A stretch of 64,000 nt of DNA, taken from the NCBI RefSeq assembly GCF_020297055.1, contig NZ_JAIXCQ010000002.1:186001-250000 (forward strand), in the 5' to 3' direction. Below the pieces are notes generated by a model that did no database searches, had not been told where the DNA came from, and saw nothing but the letters and a program-made list of their open reading frames with translations. Below, in pieces: positions 1 through 8,730 of this stretch (position 1 is its first letter; every line of letters starts with the position of its first letter). The translations under genes were made by a program, and so were the position numbers. The stretch is from Isoptericola luteus (GTDB taxonomy: Bacteria > Actinomycetota > Actinomycetes > Actinomycetales > Cellulomonadaceae).

Positions 1-2
1 CG

Positions 3-539
3 AACGAGGAGATGTTCCAGCAGGCGAACGAGGGCGAGGGCGACGTCTACTCCCCGGAGGTGCCGCTCGTCGACATGGCCGCCGCGGCGCTCGAGGTGGT
101 CTCCCAGGACCGCGACGGGTTCTTCCTGTTCCTCGAGGAGGAGGCGATCGACGAGTTCGCCCACCGGAGCAACGCCACGCGCACCATCGAGGCCGGGCAG
201 GCGCTGGAGGCCACCGTGGCCCTGGCGCTCGACTTCCAGAAGAAGCACCGGGACACGCTTGTGCTGGTCGTCGGCGACCACGCGACGGGCGGGGTGGCGA
301 TCGAGAACGTCGACGACGAGGACGAGTCCGGCGCGGGCGCAACCGCCGAGGACGGTCCGTTCCCCGTGCCCGGGACCGACCTCGAGTTCACCGTCGACTG
401 GACCACGGGCGGGCACACCGGGGAGGCCACGCCGATCACCGCGCAGGGTCCGGGCGCCCGAGGGCTCGGCGGCGCCCAGCTCAACACCGACGTGCACGAC
501 GCCGTCCTGCGCGCCATGTTCCCCCGCGGCCGGCGCTGA
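3..539 (+). CDS. Alkaline phosphatase, C-terminal part (5' end outside window)
   Basis: Secreted phosphomonoesterase of the PhoA family. The reading frame is open from base 3, so the true start lies upstream of the window. About 178 residues are visible. Metal-ligand motifs of the family are present: a DEFAHRSN segment in the zinc/magnesium region, VVGDHATGG (Asp and His ligands) and TTGGHTGEATP near the end (His ligand). The acidic insertion DDEDESG sits between the last two motifs. It ends just before a hairpin-like G/C block and converges on the exonuclease gene. Family membership is secure; substrate and signal peptide cannot be seen. Confidence 0.85.
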   Translation, partial: NEEMFQQANEGEGDVYSPEVPLVDMAAAALEVVSQDRDGFFLFLEEEAIDEFAHRSNATRTIEAGQALEATVALALDFQKKHRDTLVLVVGDHATGGVAIENVDDEDESGAGATAEDGPFPVPGTDLEFTVDWTTGGHTGEATPITAQGPGARGLGGAQLNTDVHDAVLRAMFPRGRR

Positions 540-542
540 CCC

Positions 543-604
543 GTCGTGGGGGGGGGGGGGGGGGCGGGGGGGGGGGGGGCCCCGCCCCCCCCCCCCCCCA
601 CGAC
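543..604. other. G-run/C-run block with hairpin arms, likely assembly artefact over a terminator
   Basis: Seventeen G, one C, fourteen G, then C-runs broken by a single G, flanked by inverted arms GTCGT (543-547) and ACGAC (600-604). It lies between convergent stop codons, where a bidirectional terminator is expected. A G-run meeting a C-run is what two-colour sequencers give when reads from both sides lose signal at a strong hairpin, so the inner bases should not be trusted. Confidence 0.6.
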
Positions 605-608
605 AGAG

Positions 609-1430
609 CTACAGGTCGTAGGTGGCGACGACGGCCGCGTGGTCGCTCCACCGCTCGTCGTACGTCGGCGCACGGTCGACCTCGACCTTGACCGCCCGCC
701 CGGCGAGTGCCGGGTTGGCGAGCTGGTAGTCGATGCGCCACCCGCGGTCGTTGACGTACGACTGCCCGCGCCACGACCACCACGTGTACGGCCCGGGTCC
801 GTCGCCACCGTGCGTGCGGCCCAGGTCGGTCCAGCCCAGCTCGCCTGTCCAGCGGTCGACGTACGCCCGCTCGGCAGGCAGGAAGCCCGCGTTCTTGAGG
901 TTGCCCTTCCAGTTCGCGATGTCCACGGACCGGTGGGCGATGTTGAGGTCGCCGGCCACCAGCACCGGGTGCTCCGCGGACGTGAGCTCGGCGAGCCGCG
1001 CCGTCACCTTGTCCAGGTGGGCGTACTTGGCCGCCATCGTGTGCTCCTGGCCCACGGCGTTCGACCCCGAGTGCAGGTAGGCGGACACGACGGTGAGGAG
1101 GCCGCCGCCCGGCAGCTCGACGTCGGCCTCCACCCAGCGGCCGGTGTCCACGGGCGGCTCCGGCTCCCCGGCGGGGCCGTAGGCCACGAGCCCGGCGCGG
1201 GTCGCGCGCAGCGGCAGCCGTGACGCGACCGCCACGCCCGCCCGGCCCTTGATGTCGCAGGGCAGGTGCGCCACGTGCCAGCCGTCGAGGTGCTGGCGGG
1301 CCAGGTCGTCGGGGGCGCGGACCTCCTGCAGCAGCAGGACGTCGGGCGTCCGCTCGGCGATCCAGGTGTCCATGCGGCGGCGGAAGGCGGCACGGATGCC
1401 GTTGACGTTGGCGGTCGCGACGGTCAGCAC
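609..1430 (-). CDS. xth: Exodeoxyribonuclease III (AP endonuclease family)
   Basis: Base-excision-repair nuclease that cuts 5' to abasic sites and trims 3' ends of duplex DNA. The 273 residues are the usual length. Family motifs appear in order: NVNGIRAA at the N-terminus, LLLQEV (metal-binding Glu), AYLHSGS, GDLNIAH (catalytic Asp and Asn), GWRIDYQL and WSDHAAV at the C-terminus (catalytic Asp-His). It reads towards the alkaline phosphatase and has no partner in an operon. All expected catalytic residues are visible. Confidence 0.93.
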   Translation of the reverse strand: MLTVATANVNGIRAAFRRRMDTWIAERTPDVLLLQEVRAPDDLARQHLDGWHVAHLPCDIKGRAGVAVASRLPLRATRAGLVAYGPAGEPEPPVDTGRWVEADVELPGGGLLTVVSAYLHSGSNAVGQEHTMAAKYAHLDKVTARLAELTSAEHPVLVAGDLNIAHRSVDIANWKGNLKNAGFLPAERAYVDRWTGELGWTDLGRTHGGDGPGPYTWWSWRGQSYVNDRGWRIDYQLANPALAGRAVKVEVDRAPTYDERWSDHAAVVATYDL

Positions 1431-1505
1431 GCCGACATCCCATCACACGTCGAGGCCGCCTCTCCCCCGTGCCCGCGTGAGAGTCGTCACCGCGCCCCCC
1501 CGGCG

Positions 1506-1988
1506 TCAGTCCCCGCGGTAGGCGGCCTCCAGCTCCGCGACGTCGATCTTGTGCATCCGCAGCATCGCCTGCATCGCCCGCAGGTTGGCGTCGGTCGTGT
1601 AGTCGCCGCACAGCTCCTCGAGCCGGGTCGGCACCACCTGCCACGACACCCCGAACCGGTCCTTGCACCAGCCGCACGGGCCGGGTTCCCCGCCGTCGGA
1701 GGTCAGGAGGTCCCAGTAGCGGTCCACCTCGTCCTGGCCGTCGACGCGCAGGTAGAAGGAGAAGGCCTCGTCCAGGTGGAACTCCGGGCCGGCGTTCAGC
1801 CCGGTCACCGGCAGGCCCGCGACGGTGAACTCGACGACGAACGGCTCGCCGGGCCGTGTGCCCGGCACGCCCTCGGGCGACGTGAGGACCGACTCGACCG
1901 ACGACCCCGGGATGTGCTCGGCGTAGAACCGGGCCGCCTCGTGAGCCTTGTCGTTGCCGAACCACAGGTGTGCGCGTGCGGTCACCAT
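1506..1988 (-). CDS. VOC-superfamily (PhnB-like) protein
   Basis: 160-residue protein of the PhnB / 3-demethylubiquinone methyltransferase-like branch of the vicinal oxygen chelate fold. Visible marks are an N-terminal HLWFGNDKAHEAARFY, FSFYLRVDGQDEVDRYWD in the middle and GWCKDRFGVSWQVVP near the end, all typical of this branch. The C-terminal tail LRAMQAMLRMHKIDVAELEAAYRG matches members often annotated as PhnB-like proteins. The start was chosen at the ATG where homology begins, since upstream codons in the same frame look non-coding. Substrate is unknown. Confidence 0.8.
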   Translation of the reverse strand: MVTARAHLWFGNDKAHEAARFYAEHIPGSSVESVLTSPEGVPGTRPGEPFVVEFTVAGLPVTGLNAGPEFHLDEAFSFYLRVDGQDEVDRYWDLLTSDGGEPGPCGWCKDRFGVSWQVVPTRLEELCGDYTTDANLRAMQAMLRMHKIDVAELEAAYRGD

Positions 1989-2134
1989 GGCTGCTCTCCC
2001 TTGCGCAGGGCTGCGGTCCTCGCGACCGCTGCCGTCGTCTCTGAGACCGCGCCGCCGCGGCGAACTCATCGACGCCGGCGCCGTCCGGCCGAGGACGTCG
2101 GCATCGCGCCGGCCGGGTGCCCCGGGCGGGACGC

Positions 2135-2998
2135 TCAGCTGGCCGCGAGGCGCTCCTTCTCCTGCGCGACGTCGAAGGTCGCGACGGGCCACTGCGGGTC
2201 GATGTCCTCCAGCGCGTCCAGCAGCAGCGCCTGGACCGCGAGTCGCGCGTACCACTTCGCGTTCGCGGGCACCACGAACCAGGGGGCGTCCTGGGTGGAC
2301 GTGCGCTCGAAGGCCGTCTGGTAGGCGTCCATGTACTGCGGCCACAGCAGGCGCTCGTCGACGTCGCCGGGGTGGTACTTCCAGTGCTTGTCGGGCCGCT
2401 CCAGCCGCTCGGTGAGCCGCGCCTTCTGCTCCTGCGGCGAGATGTGCAGCATGACCTTGACGACGCGGGTACCGGCGTCGGTCAGGCGCTTCTCGAAGTC
2501 GACGATCGCGCCGTACCGGCGCTCGATCTCGGCGGGCCGCGCGAGCTCGCGCACCCGGCCGATGAGCACGTCCTCGTAGTGCGAGCGGTCGAAGACGCCG
2601 ATGAAACCCGCCGGCGGCAGCTCCCGCTCGATCCGCCACAGGAAGTCGTGGGCGAGCTCGGCGTCCGTCGGCTTCTTGAAGGCGACCAGGTGCACGCCCT
2701 GCGGGTCGGCCGCCCCGACGACGTGCCGCACGATCCCGCCCTTGCCGGCGGTGTCCATCGCCTGCAGCACCAGCAGCACCGAGGGCGTGGCGGCGTCCTC
2801 CCGGCTGGTGGCGAACAGCCGCTCCTGCAGGTCGCCGACCTCGTCCGCGCCGGCGGCCAGGTCCGCCCGCCCGTCCGACTTCTTGCCCCCGTACCCGGGC
2901 GTGGCGTCCGGGTCGACGTCCGCGAGCCGGAACCCCTCCCCGACACGCAGCAGCTCGGCAGGATCCCCGGTCCAGCCCTGCTGACTCTTCGCGGTCAT
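2135..2998 (-). CDS. Polyphosphate kinase 2 family nucleotide phosphotransferase
   Basis: Transfers phosphate between inorganic polyphosphate and nucleotides. 287 residues. Walker A AMDTAGKGG lies near residue 80 and Walker B VFDRSHYEDVL near residue 136, followed by the lid region EIERRYGAIVDFEKRL; the single domain is typical of PPK2. Its ATG overlaps the stop of the upstream monooxygenase gene as ATGA, so the two are probably translationally coupled. Whether it prefers AMP or nucleoside diphosphates cannot be told from the sequence. A functional link to the monooxygenase is not obvious. Confidence 0.9.
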   Translation of the reverse strand: MTAKSQQGWTGDPAELLRVGEGFRLADVDPDATPGYGGKKSDGRADLAAGADEVGDLQERLFATSREDAATPSVLLVLQAMDTAGKGGIVRHVVGAADPQGVHLVAFKKPTDAELAHDFLWRIERELPPAGFIGVFDRSHYEDVLIGRVRELARPAEIERRYGAIVDFEKRLTDAGTRVVKVMLHISPQEQKARLTERLERPDKHWKYHPGDVDERLLWPQYMDAYQTAFERTSTQDAPWFVVPANAKWYARLAVQALLLDALEDIDPQWPVATFDVAQEKERLAAS

Positions 2999-4623
2999 GC
3001 GCTCAGCATGCCCGACGGCGCCGGCACCGGCCGCACGGAGAAGCCGCGCAGGTCGTCGGCGACGACGTCGGCCAGCACGCCGCGGTACGCGGCGATCCCG
3101 GCCAGGTAGAACAGCACCGACGGTTTCTTGCCCGGCACGTTCGCGCCGAACAACCACGAGTCGACCCGGGAGAACACGGTGGCCTCGGCGATCTCCCGGC
3201 AGGTCGCCGACCAGCGGCGCTCGACCTCCCGGGAGGTCTCGACGGTCGCCTGCTCCGCCTCGGCCCGCTCCACGAGCGAGGTGATGAAGTCCACCTGGAG
3301 CTCGATCGTGGGGACGAGGTTGGTGAACGGGCCGTTCGGGCCGAGCACCATGAACAGGTTCGGGAACCCTGCGGTGGCGACGCCGAGGTAGCTCGTCGGC
3401 GCGTCCCGCCAGTGCTCGTCGACGGTCACGCCGTCGCGCCCGACGAGGTCCAGACGGCGGTAGCTGCCGTCGACGGCGTCGAACCCCGTGGCGAGGACGA
3501 GCACGTCGAGCTCGTGGACGACGCCGTCGGCGGTGCGCACGCCCTCGGGGACGATCTCGACGATCGGGTTCTCCGGGAGGGAGACCAGCTCGACGTGGTC
3601 CTGGTTGAAGACCTCGTAGTAGCCCTGGTTGCACAGCGGGCGCTTCGCGTACGGCTGCGTGGGCGTGAGCCTGCGCGCCGTCTGCGGGTCGTCGACGATC
3701 TCCGCGATCTTGCGGCGGATGAACGCCGCGGCCGCCTCGTTCGACGCGGGGTCGGTCGCGAGGTCGTTGAACGTGCCGAACATGAAGTAGAAGCCGTTGC
3801 CGCGGTCCCAGGCCTCCTGGAACACCCGCTCCCGCTCCTGCGGGCTGGCGGCCGAGGCCGGCGTCGTCGCCTCGTCGAACCCAAAGCCCACCTGCGAGCC
3901 CCGGACCTGCGCCCAGACCTCGTCATAGCGGGCCTGGTACGCCTCGACCTCGCCCGGCTCGACCGGCCCGTCGCCCGACGGCACGCAGTACTGCGCGTTC
4001 CGCTGGAACACGGTGAGGTGACTGGCGCTCCGAGCGGCGGCGACGATGAGCTGGGTCCCGGTCGAGCCGGTGCCGATCACCCCGACGCGCCTGCCCTCGA
4101 TCGAGAGGTCGTCGGGCCACTCGGCCGTGTGCACGACGCGCCCGGCGAAGGTGTCCATCCCGGGGATGTCGGGCACGTTGGTCGTCGAGAGCACGCCGAG
4201 CGCCGTGACGACGTAGCGGGCGGTCGTCGACGCGCCGTCGGCGGTGGTGACGGTCCAGGTGCCGTCCCCCTCGTCGAGGACGATCCCGGTGACCTCGGTG
4301 CCCAGTCGGATGTCCCGGCCCAGGTCGTGACGCCGCACGACCTCCTCGAGGTACGCCAGGACGTCGGCCTGGCCGACGTAGCGGCGCGACCAGCCCCACT
4401 CCTGCAACAGCTCGGCGTCGAAGGAGTACCGGTAGAACGGGCTCTGGGTGTCCGACGTGGCTCCCGGGTACCTGTTCCAGTACCAGGTGCCGCCCACGCC
4501 GGCGCCCTTCTCGAAGAGCCGCACCCGCAGGCCGAGTCGTTCTCGCAGCGCGTAGAGCTGGTAGAGGCCGGCGAACCCGGCGCCGACGACGATCGCGTCA
4601 AGGTCGGTGGTCTTCGCGGACAT
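2995..4623 (-). CDS. Flavin-dependent monooxygenase, Baeyer-Villiger type
   Basis: FAD/NADPH enzyme inserting oxygen into ketones (cyclohexanone-monooxygenase type). 542 residues. The FAD-binding Rossmann motif VGAGFAG is at residues 13-19, the NADPH-binding motif GTGSTG near 185, and between them the Baeyer-Villiger fingerprint F-x-G-x3-H-x3-W-P reads FAGRVVHTAEWP at about residue 158. The conserved GGTWYWNRYPG stretch after the first nucleotide-binding fold is intact. The gene precedes and overlaps the PPK2 gene. The natural substrate is unknown. Confidence 0.9.
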   Translation of the reverse strand: MSAKTTDLDAIVVGAGFAGLYQLYALRERLGLRVRLFEKGAGVGGTWYWNRYPGATSDTQSPFYRYSFDAELLQEWGWSRRYVGQADVLAYLEEVVRRHDLGRDIRLGTEVTGIVLDEGDGTWTVTTADGASTTARYVVTALGVLSTTNVPDIPGMDTFAGRVVHTAEWPDDLSIEGRRVGVIGTGSTGTQLIVAAARSASHLTVFQRNAQYCVPSGDGPVEPGEVEAYQARYDEVWAQVRGSQVGFGFDEATTPASAASPQERERVFQEAWDRGNGFYFMFGTFNDLATDPASNEAAAAFIRRKIAEIVDDPQTARRLTPTQPYAKRPLCNQGYYEVFNQDHVELVSLPENPIVEIVPEGVRTADGVVHELDVLVLATGFDAVDGSYRRLDLVGRDGVTVDEHWRDAPTSYLGVATAGFPNLFMVLGPNGPFTNLVPTIELQVDFITSLVERAEAEQATVETSREVERRWSATCREIAEATVFSRVDSWLFGANVPGKKPSVLFYLAGIAAYRGVLADVVADDLRGFSVRPVPAPSGMLSA

Positions 4624-4698
4624 GCGCTCATCATGGCCGACGAGCGCGGGCCCGTCGCCCGGAACGGACGACGGGCCCGGGACGCTCCGGAACGGTGG

Positions 4699-5580
4699 TC
4701 AGCCGGCGAGCCGCTCCGCGGTCTCGACGACGTTCGCCAGCAGCATCGCGCGCGTCATCGGCCCGACGCCGCCGGGGTTGGGCGAGTACCAGGCCGCGAC
4801 CTCGCGCGCGGCCGGGTCGATGTCGCCCACGACGCGCGACCGGCCCGTCTCCGGGTCGGTCTCGCGCGAGACGCCGACGTCGATGAGGACGGCACCGGGC
4901 TTGACCCAGTCCGCCCGGACGATGCCCTGCACGCCGGCCGCCGCGACGACGACGTCGGCCCGCCGGACCAAGGACTCCAGGTCGCGCGTCCCGGTGTGCG
5001 TGAGCGTGACGGTCGCGTTCACCGCGCGCCGGGTGAGCAGCAGGCCGATCGGCCGGCCCACGGTGACCCCGCGCCCGAGGACGACGACCTCCTTGCCCGC
5101 CAGGTCGACGTCGTGCCGCGCCAGCAGCTCGACGATGCCCCGGGGGGTGCAGGGCAGCGGGGAGGTGATCTCCTCGTTGACCCGGAGCACGAGGCGCCCG
5201 AGGTTCGTGGGGTGCAGGCCGTCGGCGTCCTTGCCGGGGTCGACGAGCTCGAGCACCCGGTGGGTGTCGATGCCCTTCGGCAGCGGGAGCTGCACGATGA
5301 AGCCGGTGCACGCGGGGTCGTCGTTGAGCCGGCGCACGGCCGCCTCGATCTCGTCCTGCGTCGCGTCGGCGGGCAGGTCCTCGCGGAGGGACTCGATGCC
5401 CACCTCCGCGCAGTCGCGGTGCTTGCCCGCCACGTACCACTGCGAGCCGGGGTCGTCACCCACGAGCAGGGTGCCCAGCCCGGGGGTGATCCCCCGCTCG
5501 CGCAGCGCCGCCACGCGCTCGCGCAGCTCTGCCTTGATGTCTCCTGCGGTGGCCTTGCCGTCCAGGATCTGTGCCGTCAT
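4699..5580 (-). CDS. folD: Bifunctional methylenetetrahydrofolate dehydrogenase / cyclohydrolase
   Basis: Interconverts 5,10-methylene-, methenyl- and 10-formyl-tetrahydrofolate. 293 residues, normal length. Family signatures are clear: [20 protein letters not shown], the nucleotide-binding GRGVTVGRP and PGGVGPMT near the C-terminus. It lies 110 bp downstream of glyA on the same strand, so C1-unit production (GlyA) and oxidation (FolD) are neighbours. A long palindrome in the gap may limit read-through. The ZTP riboswitch ahead of glyA probably affects both. Confidence 0.95.
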   Translation of the reverse strand: MTAQILDGKATAGDIKAELRERVAALRERGITPGLGTLLVGDDPGSQWYVAGKHRDCAEVGIESLREDLPADATQDEIEAAVRRLNDDPACTGFIVQLPLPKGIDTHRVLELVDPGKDADGLHPTNLGRLVLRVNEEITSPLPCTPRGIVELLARHDVDLAGKEVVVLGRGVTVGRPIGLLLTRRAVNATVTLTHTGTRDLESLVRRADVVVAAAGVQGIVRADWVKPGAVLIDVGVSRETDPETGRSRVVGDIDPAAREVAAWYSPNPGGVGPMTRAMLLANVVETAERLAG

Positions 5581-5617
5581 CGAGAAGTCCTCACGTCGAG
5601 CATGCGGTGATCGTTCG

Positions 5618-5675
5618 CCGAGCACGGGTCCGGCGGGGATTCGCCGTCCGGATCCCCGCCGAACCCCGTGCTCGG
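5618..5675. terminator. Long inverted repeat between glyA and folD
   Basis: Outer arms of 11 bases (5618-5628 and 5665-5675) pair perfectly and enclose a second 9-base stem (5632-5640 with 5652-5660). It has no T-tract. The position suggests partial termination between glyA and folD, but a processing or pausing role is equally possible. Confidence 0.55.
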
Positions 5676-5690
5676 CACCAGGGCGAGGGG

Positions 5691-6974
5691 CTACTGCTGG
5701 AGGCCGGGGTAGAGCGGGAAGTCCGCGGTGAGCTTCGCGACGCGCGCCGCGAGGGCGTCGACGTCGGCCGAGGCGCCGTCGCGCAGCGCGACCGCGATGA
5801 TGTCCGCGACCTCGGTGAACTCGGCGTCGCCGAACCCGCGCGTGGCGAGCGCCGGCGTGCCGATCCGCAGCCCGGACGTGACACGCGGCGGGCGCGGGTC
5901 GAACGGCACGGCGTTGCGGTTCACGGTGATGCCGGCGTCGTGCAGGAGGTCCTCGGCCTGCTGGCCGTCGAGCGCGGAGTGGCGCAGGTCGACGAGCACC
6001 AGGTGCACGTCGGTGCCGCCGGTGAGGACGGAGACGCCCTGCTTCGCGACGTCGGCCTGGGACAGCCGCTCGGCGATGATCCGCGCGCCGCGCAGCGTGC
6101 GCTCCTGGCGCTCCTTGAAGGCGTCGGTGCCCGCGACCTTGAAGGCCACCGCCTTCGCGGCGATCACGTGCATGAGCGGGCCGCCCTGCTGGCCCGGGAA
6201 CACCGCCGAGTTGATCTTCTTGGCGTACTCGGACCTGCTCAGGATGAAGCCCGAGCGGGGGCCGCCGATCGTCTTGTGCACCGTCGAGGAGACGACGTCG
6301 GCGTGCGGCACGGGGCTCGGGTGCAGGCCCGCGGCCACGAGACCCGCGAAGTGCGCCATGTCCACCCACAGCTTGGCGCCGACCTCGTCCGCGACCTCGC
6401 GGAACGCGGCGAAGTCGAGCTGGCGCGGGTAGGCGGACCAGCCCGCGATGATGACGTCCGGGCGGTGCTCGAGCGCCTTCTTGCGGACCTCGTCCATCTC
6501 GACGCGGTACGACTCGGGGTCGACGCCGTACGCGCCGACGTCGTACAGCTTGCCCGAGAAGTTGATCTTCATGCCGTGCGTGAGGTGGCCGCCGTGGGCC
6601 AGCTCGAGGCCGAGGATCTTGTCGCCCGCGTTGATGAGCGCGTGCAGCACGGCCGCGTTGGCCTGGGCGCCCGAGTGCGGCTGGACGTTGACCGCCTCGG
6701 CGCCGAACAGGTCCTGGGCGCGGGCGATCGCGAGGTTCTCCGCGATGTCGACCTGCTCGCAGCCGCCGTAGTAGCGGCGCCCGGGATAGCCCTCGGCATA
6801 CTTGTTGGTCAGCACCGAGCCCTGTGCCTGCAGCACGGCGCGCGGCACGAAGTTCTCGGAGGCGATCATCTCGAGCGTGTCGCGCTGGCGGGCCAGCTCG
6901 CCGTCGAGGACCGCGGCGATCTCGGGGTCGAGCTCGGCCAGCGGCGCGTTGAAGGTGGGGTCGGGAGTGCTCAT
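5691..6974 (-). CDS. glyA: Serine hydroxymethyltransferase
   Basis: PLP enzyme converting serine and tetrahydrofolate to glycine and methylene-THF. 427 residues, usual length. Visible motifs: [25 protein letters not shown] near the N-terminus, the Schiff-base lysine region [17 protein letters not shown] and [10 protein letters not shown] near the C-terminus. The ATG is preceded by AGGAG at good spacing. A ZTP riboswitch lies about 80 bases upstream, and folD follows on the same strand, making a one-carbon unit. Confidence 0.96.
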   Translation of the reverse strand: MSTPDPTFNAPLAELDPEIAAVLDGELARQRDTLEMIASENFVPRAVLQAQGSVLTNKYAEGYPGRRYYGGCEQVDIAENLAIARAQDLFGAEAVNVQPHSGAQANAAVLHALINAGDKILGLELAHGGHLTHGMKINFSGKLYDVGAYGVDPESYRVEMDEVRKKALEHRPDVIIAGWSAYPRQLDFAAFREVADEVGAKLWVDMAHFAGLVAAGLHPSPVPHADVVSSTVHKTIGGPRSGFILSRSEYAKKINSAVFPGQQGGPLMHVIAAKAVAFKVAGTDAFKERQERTLRGARIIAERLSQADVAKQGVSVLTGGTDVHLVLVDLRHSALDGQQAEDLLHDAGITVNRNAVPFDPRPPRVTSGLRIGTPALATRGFGDAEFTEVADIIAVALRDGASADVDALAARVAKLTADFPLYPGLQQ

Positions 6975-7054
6975 GCGGCGTTCTCCTGCTGTGTCGGACG
7001 GCGGTCGGCCGGCAGTGGCCGGCCATCGGGTGGTCGGGCAGTGTCGTCTTCGAG

Positions 7055-7137
7055 CGAACGGGCCCAGGCGAACGACCCGTCGTCTGCACAGCGTGCCGCT
7101 CCCCGGTGGTGATCCACCTGTACGCCAGTCGCGACGA
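7055..7137 (-). promoter_or_regulatory. ZTP (pfl) riboswitch ahead of glyA
   Basis: On the minus strand the leader contains the pfl core: GCGACTGGCG, then a GGTGG/CCACC hairpin running into ACCACCGGGGAGCG, a variable linker, and CGCCTGGGC closing the pseudoknot. These blocks and their order define the ZTP/ZMP-sensing class, known to control folate and purine genes including glyA and folD. It starts only a few bases after the stop codon of the GH43 gene upstream. A -10-like TAGCAT overlaps that stop (7142-7147). No T-tract terminator follows, so control may be at translation. Confidence 0.88.
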
Positions 7138-7144
7138 CTCGATG

Positions 7145-8236
7145 CTAGCCGATGCGACCGGCCGACGTACCCTCCGTGGCTGCCGGCGCAGCGGTGGCCA
7201 CCGGCCAGCCCTCGTCGTCCCACGCCAGTCGCTGGATCGCCAGCCGGTGTGCGCCGCCCTCCGCACCGTCGTAGAAGTGGTACCCCAGGTACCCGGCCGC
7301 CAGGGACTGCCCGCCCGGCCCGATCATCGGCTCCTGCGTCGCGAGCACCAGGGTGCCGCCGCCGAGCGCCATGTCCGCGCCGTCGCGGTCCACGAACGGG
7401 CCGGTGACGTCCCGCGAGCGCCCCACGCGGATCGAGTACGTGGAGTCCACACCCGCGCAGCAGCGGTCCCACGAGACGAACAGGTAGTACCAACCGTCTC
7501 GGTGGACCACGTACGGCGCCTCGACCGCAGGCTCGGGAACGCCCGAGCGGCCGGCCACGCGCACCGGCTCGGCGCCGCCCACGACCTTGCCGCTCGGCCA
7601 CTCGATCGGCACCTGCTGGATGCCGCTCCAGAACGACCCGAAGAACAGCCACGGGTCCCCGGCCTCGTCCGTGACGACGCCAGGGTCGATGGCGTTGTAG
7701 TCGTCCACGCCGGCGGTGGAGCGCAGCACCATGCCCTGGTCGGTCCAGCCGAACGCCGGGTCGTCGGGGTCGAGGGTGGTGGCCGTGGCCAACCCGATGG
7801 CCGAGCTGTTCGAGCCGAACGTCGACGCCGAGTAGTACAGGTACCAGGTGCCTTCGTGCTCGACGAGCTCCGGCGCCCAGAAGTTCTGCACGCCGTCGAT
7901 CTCGTCGCGCACCCACGCCGGGTCCCCCGACGCGTCCCACGCGGTGCCGACCATCTCCCACGTGCGGCCGCCGTCGTCGGACCGGCGGACCTGAGGGGCA
8001 CCGAAACCCACGCGCACGTCCCCCGTGGAGTAGACGAACCACGGCTCGCCCTCCTCGCCGACGACGAGCGCCGGGTCGTGCACCGAGAGGTCTCCGGACA
8101 GCTCGAGCGGCTCCGGCCGCGGCTCCCACGGCCGCGTCACCGCGAGCACGGCGCCCCCCGCGACGACCAGCGCCGCGACGGTCGCCGCGGTCGCGATCGC
8201 CGTACGCCTCGTGCCCTTTCGCGACGGGTCGGGCAT
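7145..8236 (-). CDS. GH43 arabinan-active glycosidase, membrane-anchored or secreted
   Basis: Five-bladed propeller glycosidase, probably an endo-1,5-alpha-L-arabinanase or exo-arabinosidase. 363 residues. A basic start (RKGTRR) and a hydrophobic segment at about residues 12-33 act as signal or anchor; no lipobox is seen. GH43 motifs follow: VHDPALV (catalytic base Asp), [28 protein letters not shown] (pKa-modulating Asp) and [15 protein letters not shown] (acid Glu). The ATG follows GAGGAG. A LacI-type operator lies about 40 bases upstream, linking it to the arabinan regulon on the other side of the divergent gap. Confidence 0.87.
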   Translation of the reverse strand: MPDPSRKGTRRTAIATAATVAALVVAGGAVLAVTRPWEPRPEPLELSGDLSVHDPALVVGEEGEPWFVYSTGDVRVGFGAPQVRRSDDGGRTWEMVGTAWDASGDPAWVRDEIDGVQNFWAPELVEHEGTWYLYYSASTFGSNSSAIGLATATTLDPDDPAFGWTDQGMVLRSTAGVDDYNAIDPGVVTDEAGDPWLFFGSFWSGIQQVPIEWPSGKVVGGAEPVRVAGRSGVPEPAVEAPYVVHRDGWYYLFVSWDRCCAGVDSTYSIRVGRSRDVTGPFVDRDGADMALGGGTLVLATQEPMIGPGGQSLAAGYLGYHFYDGAEGGAHRLAIQRLAWDDEGWPVATAAPAATEGTSAGRIG

Positions 8237-8275
8237 CGCTCCTCCTCGTCGGCGTCGTCGCCCATCACGGGCGGA

Positions 8276-8291
8276 TCTACATCGTTGTAGT
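8276..8291. promoter_or_regulatory. LacI-type operator upstream of GH43 gene
   Basis: CTACATCGTTGTAG is a near-perfect palindrome with the central CG typical of LacI-family sites. Very similar sequences precede GH127, GH51, the GH43-GH51 fusion gene and the ABC binding-protein gene, which supports a common regulator, most simply the LacI gene at 14221-15318. Confidence 0.7.
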
Positions 8292-8443
8292 GCACGAGCA
8301 TGCCCTGGTGACGCCAGGAGCGTCAACCGAGCTGCCCCGAGCCGCGCCCACGCCGCCGTCATCCAGCCGGCCCCGCCAGCCCCACCAGCCCCACCAGCCC
8401 CGACCACCTGGTGCCACACCCGTGCGCCACGGGCGGGTCTGGT

Positions 8444-8499
8444 CGGCAGTTCGGTATCACCGCGGCAGTTCGAACTGCCGCGGTGATACCGAACTGCCG
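8444..8499. repeat. 56-bp perfect palindrome in divergent region
   Basis: Two 28-base arms meet with no loop at 8471/8472, and the arm itself contains the block GGCAGTTC twice. It lies between divergent genes, so a terminator role would not suit either neighbour unless it insulates them. Confidence 0.75.
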
Positions 8500-8582
8500 C
8501 ACTGATGTAAAGCCGCGGGCCGGAACGGTCGTGGCCAGCGACGACACACCCAGGGACGCACCAGGCACACCGCCCGGCCGCC

Positions 8583-8597
8583 GTTCATCGTTGCAGA
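8583..8597. promoter_or_regulatory. Weaker LacI-type operator candidate
   Basis: TTCATCGTTGCAG keeps the ATCG core and most of one half-site of the regional operator. It lies 64 bases upstream of the better-matched site at 8661-8675 and could be an auxiliary site for looping. The match is partial. Confidence 0.4.
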
Positions 8598-8660
8598 GCC
8601 GTGACCGGCAGCACTTGACCCCTGCGCCCGCTCGTGCAAGATTTGGCGCCGTCGATGGTT

Positions 8661-8675
8661 CTTCATCGATGTAAA
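8661..8675. promoter_or_regulatory. LacI-type operator upstream of ABC importer operon
   Basis: TTCATCGATGTAA has symmetrical half-sites around a central CG and matches the regional operator. It lies about 55 bases ahead of the binding-protein start, in the likely promoter or leader. Confidence 0.6.
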
Positions 8676-8730
8676 CCGTCCGGGGCGAAGCCGCCCCGGG
8701 AGCGGCCCGGATCTCCGAGAGGACCCCGTG

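Larger units (their letters stand above)
8237..8730. other. 494-bp divergent regulatory gap
   Basis: No gene is seen. The gap holds three LacI-type operator candidates (8276-8291, 8583-8597, 8661-8675), a short GCCCCACCA-type direct repeat near 8370-8400 and a 56-bp perfect palindrome at 8444-8499. It separates the GH43 gene from the binding-protein gene, so promoters for both directions must lie here. Confidence 0.6.

Noticed and set aside
548-599. G-run/C-run block as a genuine G-quadruplex or terminator of exactly this sequence
   Set aside because: The G-then-C order and unequal lengths are better explained by signal loss from both sides; the real inner sequence cannot be read here.
1983-2639. 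N-terminal extension of the PhnB-like protein over the PPK2 gene
   Set aside because: The extra frame codes Arg/Ala-rich non-conserved sequence, antisense or off-frame to PPK2; homology begins at the ATG at 1988.
3412-5610. Plus-strand frame of about 730 codons over the monooxygenase and folD genes
   Set aside because: Antisense frame of two well-supported genes; no start context or motif.
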